Of a stretch of 64,000 bases of DNA, positions 27,501 to 34,726 are shown piece after piece. A model generated the notes under the pieces. It was given only the letters and a program-made list of their open reading frames with translations, ran no database searches and had not been told where the DNA came from. This DNA is from Alphaproteobacteria bacterium (lineage in GTDB: Bacteria > Pseudomonadota > Alphaproteobacteria > Rickettsiales > UBA1997). The stretch spans positions 23,504-87,503 of the forward strand of contig JAGKWR010000008.1 in assembly GCA_021151765.1 (NCBI GenBank), in the 5' to 3' direction. Every line of letters starts with the position of its first letter. The first letter of the stretch is position 1. The position numbers and the translations under genes were made by a program.

Positions 27501-27575
27501 ACTAATTGTTGTAAACAGAAGAGTTAAGCCAATTAGAGCGCATTTAGAGATGTATTGTAAGCGCTTAAGCAACAT
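24561..27575 (-). CDS. Extended VirB6/TrbL-family type IV secretion protein
   Basis: A 1004-aa member of the VirB6 family, the inner-membrane channel part of type IV secretion systems. The N-terminal signal peptide ends near residue 30 (SSESYAVYEG). A long periplasmic region (about 30-535) is very rich in cysteine (CVGGGW, CCASS, DCCVKR, CPIGSRCN). Five to six membrane segments follow between ~540 and ~865 (VIKMVLSIAIMFFGVSILIG; the long hydrophobic run from NMVMMILGG to FPLFLF; PMILFAYLGIVLTFF; IKAAILFFILMSFMDKITDF). The tail (~875-1004) is hydrophilic and glycine/asparagine rich. Long VirB6 paralogues with cysteine-rich N-terminal parts are typical of the Rickettsiales rvh system. No other vir genes are present here. 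ATG 27575 lies inside the end of hisG, an 11-nt overlap. Confidence 0.88.
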   Translation of the reverse strand: MLLKRLQYISKCALIGLTLLFTTISSESYAVYEGVRDMRWNGSRCVGGGWNEISKKSTSENLNFNPFGTNQDIEWELTNGVCVAYVARVAASLQSWKTAAGVACMNQMEGPLYVLSIATGIPFSPRLLEDQVKDSTYCVQQTNLCGPQNPVSCANAAACCASSLSVYISVAASVADLAITYGVANGTYQKSRICGYKGDIPWKTWNADMVKGGHEGSYKQYLQNKYSSGAVVPNLADQEYREFIFGGIEYEDKGDGACKAPNWTDSRKREILGYNDGSNLKYYMTGSNEVPIFACYRFLLATGSDEEIKAGREAYDCCVKRSKSVVCIENAGNGSDSLTNKYEYTFCPIGSRCNVKGIWFDAYKAKTKQNYGCAKTYSVCPYNHPVGGGTEVYDADNTDNDCQYMNHCSILPISPYVTRSSLSGAFFDSSCKDLRGDSQNTYGYASNLVPVNVRGFSAPMAQCFKETIQNIFFNRAGSTSCVDPNETPDLNGECSSGFKYKKGESLSSYQKTLGQSGDSFLVRIQKSLQDVIKMVLSIAIMFFGVSILIGSNLITKEKIVPLAVKIGIVMYFATGVEWQNWVVNGIIDGSAQLSDIMFRTEALTGTTKTEGELSDGTEIVKYVTDSSVDQTKLDGCQFPRYNYADPNESTRYSFGAYPPGKEYIRIWDTIDCKIARALGYGIEVSVPNMVMMILGGFLTGGAGIVFLLATFAFAFFLIALVIRALHIFVLSIMSIIILFYISPIMFPLFLFNKTKGMFEKWWKNIMGFALQPMILFAYLGIVLTFFDTVLMGDVTFIGDGKNVPKQVVCSGESVNKSIYCIFNPPVSGSNGSIKNNDQLKVIGIGLPVLANMNQTKVATLIKAAILFFILMSFMDKITDFAKTLVGGDGLSSNAMKASDMMKNAYGAASGVQRRGMGLLKKNIVPGVLRGAGHTRDKISDRASSGKETKRAEYLGERDVIGNDNASVGGDLQGEDNGNAGGVEAPPALADNQQVAGNQNDPRNG

Positions 27576-28212
27576 CAAATTCTTTTATAAGCTGATTAAT
27601 TTCATTGTTAGAAACTTTGAAGGAAGTTCGATTCACTACCAAATAAGAACTTACGTCGAGAATTTTTTTTAATTCAACCATTTGATTTTGCTCAAGTGTT
27701 TTTCCACTACTGACCAAATCTAAAATGAAATCGCACAAATTTAGTTGCGGCGCAATTTCAATTGAGCCGTTGAGTTTAATTGCCTCGACCTGAATTCCTA
27801 ATTTCGAGAAATAATTTTGCGCAACATTAACATATTTTGTTGCCACTCGGATGTGACTTTTATTTTTCAAAAAATCTGTATCTTGCGTAGCAAAACTTGT
27901 TTTAGCCGCAATTGACAAACGACATTTTCCTATCCCTAAATCAAGAACCGGAAAAATTTCTTTCGAAGAGAACTCTTCTAAAACATCCAAACCACAAATT
28001 CCAATATCTGCTGCCCCAAATTTAACAAAAGTTGCCACGTCAAAACTACGGACTTGCACTAATTCTAAATTTTCGCGATTTGTCGAAAAAACTAATTTGC
28101 GCGAAGATCCATCAAAAAATTCTTTTTCTGGAATCAAATTTATTTTGGTAAAAAGCGGTTTTAAATCTTCAAGAATGCGACCTTTCGGCACCGCCATTAA
28201 AATTTTTTTCAT
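27565..28212 (-). CDS. hisG: ATP phosphoribosyltransferase, short form
   Basis: HisG (215 aa) joins ATP and PRPP in the first step of histidine synthesis. It is the short type, lacking the C-terminal regulatory domain, which needs the HisZ partner. Visible elements: AVPKGRILED at the N-terminus, VRSFDVATFVKFGAADIGICGLDVL (ATP-binding and domain-hinge region), RVATKYVNVAQNYF, and the PRPP-binding region around KLNGSIEIAPQLNLCDFILDLVSSGKTL. It sits between an outer-membrane barrel gene (3 nt upstream) and the VirB6-like gene (11-nt overlap), an unusual neighbourhood for a histidine gene. hisZ and the other his genes are not in the window. Confidence 0.95.
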   Translation of the reverse strand: MKKILMAVPKGRILEDLKPLFTKINLIPEKEFFDGSSRKLVFSTNRENLELVQVRSFDVATFVKFGAADIGICGLDVLEEFSSKEIFPVLDLGIGKCRLSIAAKTSFATQDTDFLKNKSHIRVATKYVNVAQNYFSKLGIQVEAIKLNGSIEIAPQLNLCDFILDLVSSGKTLEQNQMVELKKILDVSSYLVVNRTSFKVSNNEINQLIKEFDVA

Positions 28213-28215
28213 GTT

Positions 28216-29442
28216 TTAAAATGATTTTATGTAACGCAATAACGCACCAACGGAGTTGTTTTCATCAACGCTAGTTTTGTAATTGGTACGGAAATTTTTA
28301 TAACCAATTTGGATTAATAATTTATCGAAGAAAGCGCTTTCGCCAAAATTATATCCCAACGAAATTTCCGATAAAGATTGATCATAACCATTATAACCAA
28401 GTTGACTGTGAACCAAAGTTGTGTTGGCCAAAGTGACATTCCAATTACGATGAATTTCTGTAACTAAACTGGCATTATAATATTGTTCTCCAATGTCAGA
28501 ATCACCGCCAACATTTTTCATGCGAACATATTCTAGCAAACTATCCAAAACTAAATTTTCCGAAATTGGGTAACGATAATTCATCGCCGCTGAATAGCCT
28601 TTTTGGTCAGCCGTTTTATTGATATTTCCCGAGTTTAAGTTGCTGTTAACGCCTAAATTTATGTACGAAAAATGGTAAGATAATTTTTCTTCTTTACCGA
28701 AATCAAATAAGATATCCATCGACCCAACATAAGATTGCAATAATCCTGAAGCATCTCCGGCAGTTTTATTGTAAGGCGCACTTTGACTTAAAAGCGAGTT
28801 ATTCAAGCTACTGCGATCGTTAGTAAAAGTGGCGAAACCAAAATTATATTGCCCCGTTTTTTGACGGCTCCCGACTTTGTAAGACAAGCCAGCACCAACC
28901 TTTTGGGTTTGGCGATAATTATTGGCCAAATTTTGCGACCAAATTCCTCTTCCCCATTTCCAGTTCACACCAAAATTAGGGACGAATTTACCAGCCAAAA
29001 CACTGAAATTTTTATTGGAGTAATTAGCAGTTATTTCTTCTGCGCGCAAAGCTTCATCAGCAAAATATCGATTCGAACCGTTGCTCGCCACAACGTTTCC
29101 ACCTGCACTGTTAGTCGCAAATTGTGAATCATTTTTACTAACTTCGTCTAATCTAAACACACTTTGCAGCGAAAAATTTTGGCTAATTGCCAATTTAGAA
29201 GCGAAAATACTGCGCGCTGAAATGCTGTTGTAATTATTTTGTGACTGCGTGGAGTTGTAATTGTGATCAAAATTTAAATCTGTCACCAATCCGCCATCCA
29301 AAGCTGGTTTGAAAATTCCGCTAGAATTTTCGTTGTTAATTTCCTCTTGAATTAATCCTTTCCAAATACCTTGCGTCAAATCTTCTTGCGCCAAAACTGG
29401 GCAAGGCAAAAGTAGCAAAATAGTAAAAAATATTTTTTTCAT
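28216..29442 (-). CDS. Predicted outer-membrane beta-barrel protein
   Basis: A 408-aa exported protein from ATG 29442; an in-frame start further up would put 19 residues before the signal peptide, so it is rejected. The signal peptide is MKKIFFTILLLLPCPVLA. The mature protein alternates aromatic and polar residues in many short strands (YNFGFATF, LSYHFSYINLGV, YSAAMNYRYP, ISLGYNFGES) and ends in phenylalanine, the assembly signal of outer-membrane barrels. FAVLAGKFVPNFGVNWKWGRGIW-like features near residue 160 resemble porins or FadL-like uptake barrels, but I cannot name the substrate. It is the first gene of the barrel-hisG-virB6-like group. Confidence 0.8.
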   Translation of the reverse strand: MKKIFFTILLLLPCPVLAQEDLTQGIWKGLIQEEINNENSSGIFKPALDGGLVTDLNFDHNYNSTQSQNNYNSISARSIFASKLAISQNFSLQSVFRLDEVSKNDSQFATNSAGGNVVASNGSNRYFADEALRAEEITANYSNKNFSVLAGKFVPNFGVNWKWGRGIWSQNLANNYRQTQKVGAGLSYKVGSRQKTGQYNFGFATFTNDRSSLNNSLLSQSAPYNKTAGDASGLLQSYVGSMDILFDFGKEEKLSYHFSYINLGVNSNLNSGNINKTADQKGYSAAMNYRYPISENLVLDSLLEYVRMKNVGGDSDIGEQYYNASLVTEIHRNWNVTLANTTLVHSQLGYNGYDQSLSEISLGYNFGESAFFDKLLIQIGYKNFRTNYKTSVDENNSVGALLRYIKSF

Positions 29443-29530
29443 TTGATTTGAATTTATCGTCACTCCAAAGTGAAGAAGTTTTGAAACCGCATCCAGCAAG
29501 CCTTCTCAAGGTTTATCAATTAAGCAATTT

Positions 29531-30247
29531 ATGTCAGTCGCAATCTTAATCGCAACAAGTTTTTCACTTGGTTTTTTTGTTGAAAGTATCATTGGAACAG
29601 GTGGTGGCTTGATCGCATACGCTATCCTTGGTTTTTTCATGAACGTCAAAGACATGATTTTATCAGGATTATACATCGGAACTTGCTCAAGCGCTTATAT
29701 TACCTACACCGATCACAAAGCATTTAACAAAAAAATATTCCTTTCAATTTTTCCGATTTGTTTGTTAGGAACAATTCTCGGCGTAATCATTTTCAGCAAA
29801 TTAGATCCACGTATTTTATCACTAATTTTAGGAATATTGCTGATTCTGATCGCTTTGCGTTCTATATTTTTTGCTAACAAAACTTTACCAAAATTTTTCC
29901 GTAATAAATTGCTTTTCGTTGGCGGCATTTCTCACGGTGCTTTCGGTATTGGCGGACCTTTTGTTATCAGCGCTATTCAGAATGAATTTAAAAATAAATC
30001 TGAGTTGCGCACTACAATGGCGGTTTATTTCGCAACTTTTAATATTGTCCGCGTCATTCAACTAGTAATTCAAGGACAAATCAGCGTTGATTTTGTCAAA
30101 GAAATTTGGTGGGTAATTATTCCGGTTTTTGTTGCAATCAAACTTGGTCACAAAGTTCATTTGAAAATTAGCGAAGAATTTTTGCGCAAATCTATTTTGT
30201 ACATCACAATTGGTGCTGGAGTAAAATTCTTAATGAAAGCTTTTTAA
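29531..30247 (+). CDS. TauE/SafE-family membrane transporter
   Basis: A 238-aa protein of the sulfite exporter TauE/SafE (DUF81) family with about seven or eight membrane helices. The two-repeat structure shows in the paired signatures VESIIGTGGGLIAYAILGF (residues 14-32) and GISHGAFGIGGPFVISAI (about residues 135-152), the second being the family's G-x-F-G-x-G-G-P motif. Substrates are small anions or organosulfur compounds; the exact one cannot be told. It diverges from the barrel gene at 29442 and lies upstream of a small exported protein and a SulP-type anion transporter, so an anion-transport theme is possible. Confidence 0.85.
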   Translation: MSVAILIATSFSLGFFVESIIGTGGGLIAYAILGFFMNVKDMILSGLYIGTCSSAYITYTDHKAFNKKIFLSIFPICLLGTILGVIIFSKLDPRILSLILGILLILIALRSIFFANKTLPKFFRNKLLFVGGISHGAFGIGGPFVISAIQNEFKNKSELRTTMAVYFATFNIVRVIQLVIQGQISVDFVKEIWWVIIPVFVAIKLGHKVHLKISEEFLRKSILYITIGAGVKFLMKAF

Positions 30248-30290
30248 TCACTTCATTTATTTCTTCCAAAAGCGAATTCCAAACTACTAA

Positions 30291-30569
30291 ATGCATTACT
30301 TTAGAAAAATAATTTTTACACTAATCGCCATTACTCTACTTTTTGGATCAAGTTCTACAAATTCGACAAATATTGACGAGAACTCTGAAATATTCAGTCT
30401 TTTCCAAGATATTGAAGAAGATGATAGCGAAATTAAAAATATTAAATTCGTTGAAAATTTACAAAGTGAACTAGAAATAATACAGCTTACTTTTACTTTT
30501 GAAAATCATGACTCTCCCAAACTTGATCAAAATTTCAGCTCCGTTTTGAGTTCACCTCCCAATTGCTAA
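30291..30569 (+). CDS. Small exported protein of unknown function
   Basis: A 92-aa protein with a hydrophobic signal segment (residues 4-20, FRKIIFTLIAITLLFGSS) and an acidic mature part with a run of D/E residues (QDIEEDDSEI). No family recognised. It ends in Cys after a PPN turn. It lies 57 bp before the SulP-carbonic anhydrase gene in the same direction, and could be periplasmic and co-expressed with it. The start has only a weak ribosome-binding site. Confidence 0.55.
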   Translation: MHYFRKIIFTLIAITLLFGSSSTNSTNIDENSEIFSLFQDIEEDDSEIKNIKFVENLQSELEIIQLTFTFENHDSPKLDQNFSSVLSSPPNC

Positions 30570-30626
30570 AGAACATAATAAAATCAACACCACCAACGTG
30601 AAATTTATCAATACAATCTCATAAAA

Positions 30627-32546
30627 ATGAAAAAAATTCTTCTCGATATTCGTCAAAACTTACCAGCGAGTTTGGTAGTATTTTTGGTCGCTTTACCACT
30701 GTGCCTTGGTATTGCTCTTGCTTCTGGCGCACCTCTTTTTTCCGGTATTATTTCCGGCATTGTTGGCGGTATTATTGTCGGTGCTTTAAGCAAGTCTTCT
30801 CTTGGAGTTTCAGGTCCTGCAGCAGGATTATCCGTTGTAGTTTTAGGCTATATTGCCTCACTGAATAATTCTTGGGAAACTTTTTTATTATCAGTAGTTG
30901 TCGCTGGCGTAATTCAAGTTTTAGCAGGCACTTTAAGACTTGGACAAATCGCTAATTACTTTCCAACTTCTGTAATTAAAGGAATGTTAACCGGCATCGG
31001 TTTAATTATTATCCTCAAACAAATTCCGCATGCGATTGGCTACAATGCTGAGTTCAAAGATGATTTTGATTTCGACAAATTAGACGGACAAAATACTTAT
31101 TCTGAATTATCACACATGCTCAATCACATCACTCCAAACGCCATTATTATCGCCGCTGTTTCGATGTTGGTAATTTTGTTGTGGGATGAGTTTTTATCTA
31201 AGAAACATAAATCTTTAAAAGCAGTTCCTGGTGCCTTAATCGCAGTTATTGTTGGGGTTATTTTTTCTAATATTTTGCAACTTGCTCCTAATCAAATCGT
31301 ACAAATTCCTGTGGCAACTGGCTTTGGCGACTTCATCGCGATGTTTACTATGCCAGATTTTAGCCAGATTTTGAATCCTAAAATTTACATTATTGGTTTG
31401 GCAATTGCTGTAATTGCCAGCTTAGAAACTTTGCTTTGCTCTGATGCAACTGACAAACTTGATCCGCTGAAACGCAACACTCCTCCAAATCGTGAACTTG
31501 TAGCACAAGGTGCTGGTAATATTATTTGCGGATTGATTGGTGGCTTACCTCTAACGCAAGTTGTAGTGCGCAGCAGTGCTAATATTGACTTCGGTGCAAA
31601 AAACAAAACATCAACTATTTTGCACGGCTTCTTTTTATTGATCTCAGCAATTACGATTCCCACTTTATTGAACATGATCCCACTGGCAACCTTAGCCTGT
31701 GTTTTATTGGTTGTGGGTTACAAATTAGCCAAACCAGAAATTTTCAAAAAAATGTATAAACTAGGTAACGAAAATTTCTTACCTTTCGTTGTTACAGTTT
31801 TAGGAATGTTAGCTTTTGATCTATTGAAAGGTGTTGGTTTAGGCATGGCCGTTGCAACTTACTTCATTTTACGTAACAACCAAAAAAACAAAGCTACTAA
31901 CCGCTCTTCCGGTGATTATGAATCAATTTCAGCTTTAACTCGCGAAGTTCGTGATTCGATCACACCGCAAGAAGCAATTCAAATGTTGAAAGACGGCAAC
32001 AAACGCTTCGTTAATAATCTCAACCTAAACCGCAATTTACTGAAACAAATTAACCAAACTTCAGATGAGCAACATCCTTTTGCCTTTATCTTGAGTTGTA
32101 TTGATTCGCGCACTTCTGCAGAGTTAATTTTCGATCAAGGATTGGGCGACGTTTTCAGCTGTCGTATTGCTGGCAATGTCTTAAATGACGATATTTTGGG
32201 AAGCATGGAATTTGCCTGCGAAGTTTCTGGCGCTAAGTTGATTATGGTTTTAGGTCACACTGGTTGTGGTGCCATCAAAGGGGCTTGCGCTAATGTTGAG
32301 ATGGGTAAATTGACTGGTCTTTTGAAAAAAATTCGTCCAGCTGTTAAAGCCGCGAAACTAGAAATGACTCAGTTTGACTCTAGAAATCATGATTTGACCG
32401 AACACGTTGCAGCAATCAACACCAAAGAAGTGACAAAACAAATCACCAAAGAAAGCAAAATTATTCGCGACCTTCACGCTCAAGGTAAAATCGCCATAAT
32501 TTGCGGAATGTATGATGTTTCAACTGGCGTTGTAGACTTTTATTAA
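30627..32546 (+). CDS. SulP anion transporter fused to a beta-carbonic anhydrase
   Basis: A 639-aa fusion. Residues 1-420 form the SulP/SLC26 membrane domain with ~12-14 helices; the signature region (PLCLGIALASGAPLFSGIISG, GVSGPAAGLSVVVLGYI, ASLETLLCSDATDKLDP) is clear. In place of the usual STAS domain, residues ~445-639 form a beta-carbonic anhydrase with the zinc ligands Cys491 (CIDSR; the D-R pair Asp493/Arg495), His544 and Cys547 (GHTGCGAIKG). Fusions of this type are known and are thought to move bicarbonate and interconvert it with CO2 at the membrane. A role in bicarbonate uptake or pH control is therefore likely; direction of transport cannot be told. Confidence 0.93.
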   Translation: MKKILLDIRQNLPASLVVFLVALPLCLGIALASGAPLFSGIISGIVGGIIVGALSKSSLGVSGPAAGLSVVVLGYIASLNNSWETFLLSVVVAGVIQVLAGTLRLGQIANYFPTSVIKGMLTGIGLIIILKQIPHAIGYNAEFKDDFDFDKLDGQNTYSELSHMLNHITPNAIIIAAVSMLVILLWDEFLSKKHKSLKAVPGALIAVIVGVIFSNILQLAPNQIVQIPVATGFGDFIAMFTMPDFSQILNPKIYIIGLAIAVIASLETLLCSDATDKLDPLKRNTPPNRELVAQGAGNIICGLIGGLPLTQVVVRSSANIDFGAKNKTSTILHGFFLLISAITIPTLLNMIPLATLACVLLVVGYKLAKPEIFKKMYKLGNENFLPFVVTVLGMLAFDLLKGVGLGMAVATYFILRNNQKNKATNRSSGDYESISALTREVRDSITPQEAIQMLKDGNKRFVNNLNLNRNLLKQINQTSDEQHPFAFILSCIDSRTSAELIFDQGLGDVFSCRIAGNVLNDDILGSMEFACEVSGAKLIMVLGHTGCGAIKGACANVEMGKLTGLLKKIRPAVKAAKLEMTQFDSRNHDLTEHVAAINTKEVTKQITKESKIIRDLHAQGKIAIICGMYDVSTGVVDFY

Positions 32547-32562
32547 AGTTTAAGGATTCGCT

Positions 32563-32596
32563 TTCTTGTTATTCTGAAGGCTCGGAATAACAAGAA
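32563..32596. repeat. 12-bp inverted repeat between the SulP fusion and ilvC
   Basis: TTCTTGTTATTC and GAATAACAAGAA form a perfect stem around a 10-nt loop (TGAAGGCTCG). No T tract follows, so it looks more like an intergenic palindromic repeat than a normal terminator, though it could end or stabilise the upstream mRNA. Confidence 0.7.
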
Positions 32597-32687
32597 GCTA
32601 TTCCCAACATCACTCATTGACAAGTTTGATCGCACCAATATTTTGAGCGCCCCTTCCTTACAAGTTTTTCAATAAATTTAAAAACAA

Positions 32688-33707
32688 ATGAAAGTTTATT
32701 ACGATCGCGATGCTGATTTGAGCATCATTCAAAACAAAAAAGTTGCCGTTATCGGTTACGGTTCTCAAGCTCACGCACACGCGCAAAACCTTAGAGATTC
32801 TGGTGTTAAAGAAGTTAAAATTGCACTTCGCGAAGGTTCAGCTTCAATTGCTAAAGCACAAAATGCTGGCTTCGAAGTTCTTACAAACAAAGAAGCTGCT
32901 GCTTGGGCTGATTTAGTTATGGTTCTTACTCCAGACGAATTACAAGCTGAAATTTACGCATCTGACTTACACGCTAATTTGAAACAAGGCGCTACTTTAG
33001 CCTTCGCTCATGGTTTGAACGTTCACTTCAAATTGATCAATCCAAGAGAAGATCTTGACGTTGTTATGATCGCGCCAAAAGGCCCAGGACACACAGTTCG
33101 TGGTGAATACGCAAAAGGCGGCGGCGTTCCTTGTTTAGTTGCGGTTGCTCAAGATAAATCTGGTAAAGCTTTGCAAACTGCACTTTCTTACGCTTCTGGC
33201 GTTGGCGGCGGCCGTTCTGGCATTATCGAGACTAACTTCAAAGAAGAATGTGAAACGGACCTTTTCGGTGAACAAGCAGTTCTTTGCGGCGGTGTTACTG
33301 CCTTGATCCAGGCTGGTTTCGAAACTTTGACTGAAGCTGGTTACGCTCCTGAAATGGCTTATTTCGAATGTTTACACGAAATGAAATTGATTGTTGATTT
33401 GTTGTATGAAGGCGGAATTGCTAACATGCGTTACTCAATTTCAAACACAGCAGAATACGGCGACTTAACTCGCGGCCCACGTGTTGTGACTTCTGAAACC
33501 AAAAAAGAAATGAAGAAAATTTTGGAAGAAATCCAATCTGGCAAATTCGTTGAAGAATTCATGAACGAAAACAAAACCGGCAAGAAAAACTTCGACGCCC
33601 TTCGCGAAAAAGGTCGTTCTCACCCAATCGAAGCTACCGGCGAAAAACTCCGCGCCATGATGCCATGGATCGCAAAAAACAAGCTGGTTAACAAATCAGC
33701 TAACTAA
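32688..33707 (+). CDS. ilvC: Ketol-acid reductoisomerase (class I)
   Basis: IlvC (339 aa) carries out the second shared step of valine, leucine and isoleucine synthesis, using NAD(P)H and Mg2+. The Rossmann loop is GYGSQAHAHAQNLRDSG (residues 24-40), with the coenzyme-specificity loop ALREGSAS. APKGPGHTVRGEY, ETDLFGEQAVLCGG (metal-binding acids) and the C-terminal knotted domain with ECLHEMKLIVDL and MRYSISNTAEYGDL are intact. The short class I length is typical of alphaproteobacteria. ilvBN and ilvD are absent here. A LysR-type regulator gene follows 126 bp later, after a terminator. Confidence 0.97.
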   Translation: MKVYYDRDADLSIIQNKKVAVIGYGSQAHAHAQNLRDSGVKEVKIALREGSASIAKAQNAGFEVLTNKEAAAWADLVMVLTPDELQAEIYASDLHANLKQGATLAFAHGLNVHFKLINPREDLDVVMIAPKGPGHTVRGEYAKGGGVPCLVAVAQDKSGKALQTALSYASGVGGGRSGIIETNFKEECETDLFGEQAVLCGGVTALIQAGFETLTEAGYAPEMAYFECLHEMKLIVDLLYEGGIANMRYSISNTAEYGDLTRGPRVVTSETKKEMKKILEEIQSGKFVEEFMNENKTGKKNFDALREKGRSHPIEATGEKLRAMMPWIAKNKLVNKSAN

Positions 33708-33711
33708 GAAT

Positions 33712-33745
33712 AAAAAAGGCTCATCAATTGATGGGCCTTTTTTTT
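33712..33745 (+). terminator. Rho-independent terminator of ilvC
   Basis: AAAAAAGGCTCATC / GATGGGCCTTTTTT (one G-T pair) around AATT, followed by a run of T, 5 bp after the ilvC stop. Confidence 0.92.
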
Positions 33746-33833
33746 GCGCGTCTTTTGTCGCTTAAAAAGATGCAGCAACTAAGTAAAACTAATTTCGCAG
33801 CGCACTGCAAATGCAATAAACCAAATTGGAATT

Positions 33834-34724
33834 ATGAATTATAATTTGCGCGATCTCGCAACTTTTGAAACTGTAGCCAAGTTAAAAAGTTTTAACAAAG
33901 CAGCAAAATCTTTAGATGTTTCCAAAGCAGTTATCAGCACCAGAATTTCCAATCTTGAAAAAACTCTCGGCCTAACTCTTTTTGCCCGCACAACTCGCGA
34001 CGTTAATCTTACGACCGAAGGCACAACATTTTTGCGTTATTGCGCCGAAATTTTAAAAAATACTCAAAGCCTTGACGACTTCATAGCCTTTCACAACAAC
34101 CTCTACGGAACTTTACGAATTGCGATTCCGCCATATTTTAGCAGAAATCACATCGTACCTTATTTGGAAGAATTTTTAGCAAAATATCCACATATCGAAC
34201 TTGATATAACTTTAACTGAAAATCCTCTCAATATCATCAAAGAGTGCTACGATCTACAAATTCGTAATCAAGTTTTGGAAGAAGAAGATTTATACTCTTC
34301 CAAAATTGCTACTAATAAAAAAGTTTTATGCGCCAGTCCAGAATATCTTAAAAAACATGGAACACCAAAACATCCGCGCGATTTGCTTACGCATAACTGC
34401 CTAATCTTTGGTGAAAACCAAGTTTGGCGTTTTCAAAACAAAAGCACCAAAATGATGACTAACCTACACGATATGTCCGGCAATATTCGCTGCGATAATG
34501 GTGAAATTATTAAAGAATTAGTTCTGTGCGGATTGGGGATTACTTTGAAATCTGTGCGCGATATTGAGGAAGATCTGTTACAAAATAATTTAGTCGCACT
34601 ACTTCCCGACTATGAAATTATCCACAATACTGAGTTTTACGCAGTTTATCCAAAAGTTCGTTATTTATCGCCAAAGATCAAAGCGTTCATAGATTTCTTT
34701 CAAGATAAACTGCGCAATCTCTAG
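33834..34724 (+). CDS. LysR-family transcriptional regulator
   Basis: A 296-aa LysR-type regulator. The N-terminal winged helix-turn-helix occupies residues 1-62 (LRDLATFETVAKLKSFNKAAKSL, VSKAVISTRISNLEKTLGLTLF, RTTRDVNLTTEG). The effector-binding domain follows (LRIAIPPYFSRNHIVPYLEEFL, HIELDITLTENP, LCASPEYLKKHG, HNCLIF). The CrgA/AaeR-type subgroup is suggested by the order of these segments. The inducer is unknown. It lies downstream of ilvC in the same direction, but a terminator lies between, and there is no divergent target gene, so regulation of ilvC is only a possibility. Its stop is 2 bp from the convergent stop at 34727. Confidence 0.9.
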   Translation: MNYNLRDLATFETVAKLKSFNKAAKSLDVSKAVISTRISNLEKTLGLTLFARTTRDVNLTTEGTTFLRYCAEILKNTQSLDDFIAFHNNLYGTLRIAIPPYFSRNHIVPYLEEFLAKYPHIELDITLTENPLNIIKECYDLQIRNQVLEEEDLYSSKIATNKKVLCASPEYLKKHGTPKHPRDLLTHNCLIFGENQVWRFQNKSTKMMTNLHDMSGNIRCDNGEIIKELVLCGLGITLKSVRDIEEDLLQNNLVALLPDYEIIHNTEFYAVYPKVRYLSPKIKAFIDFFQDKLRNL

Positions 34725-34726
34725 AA

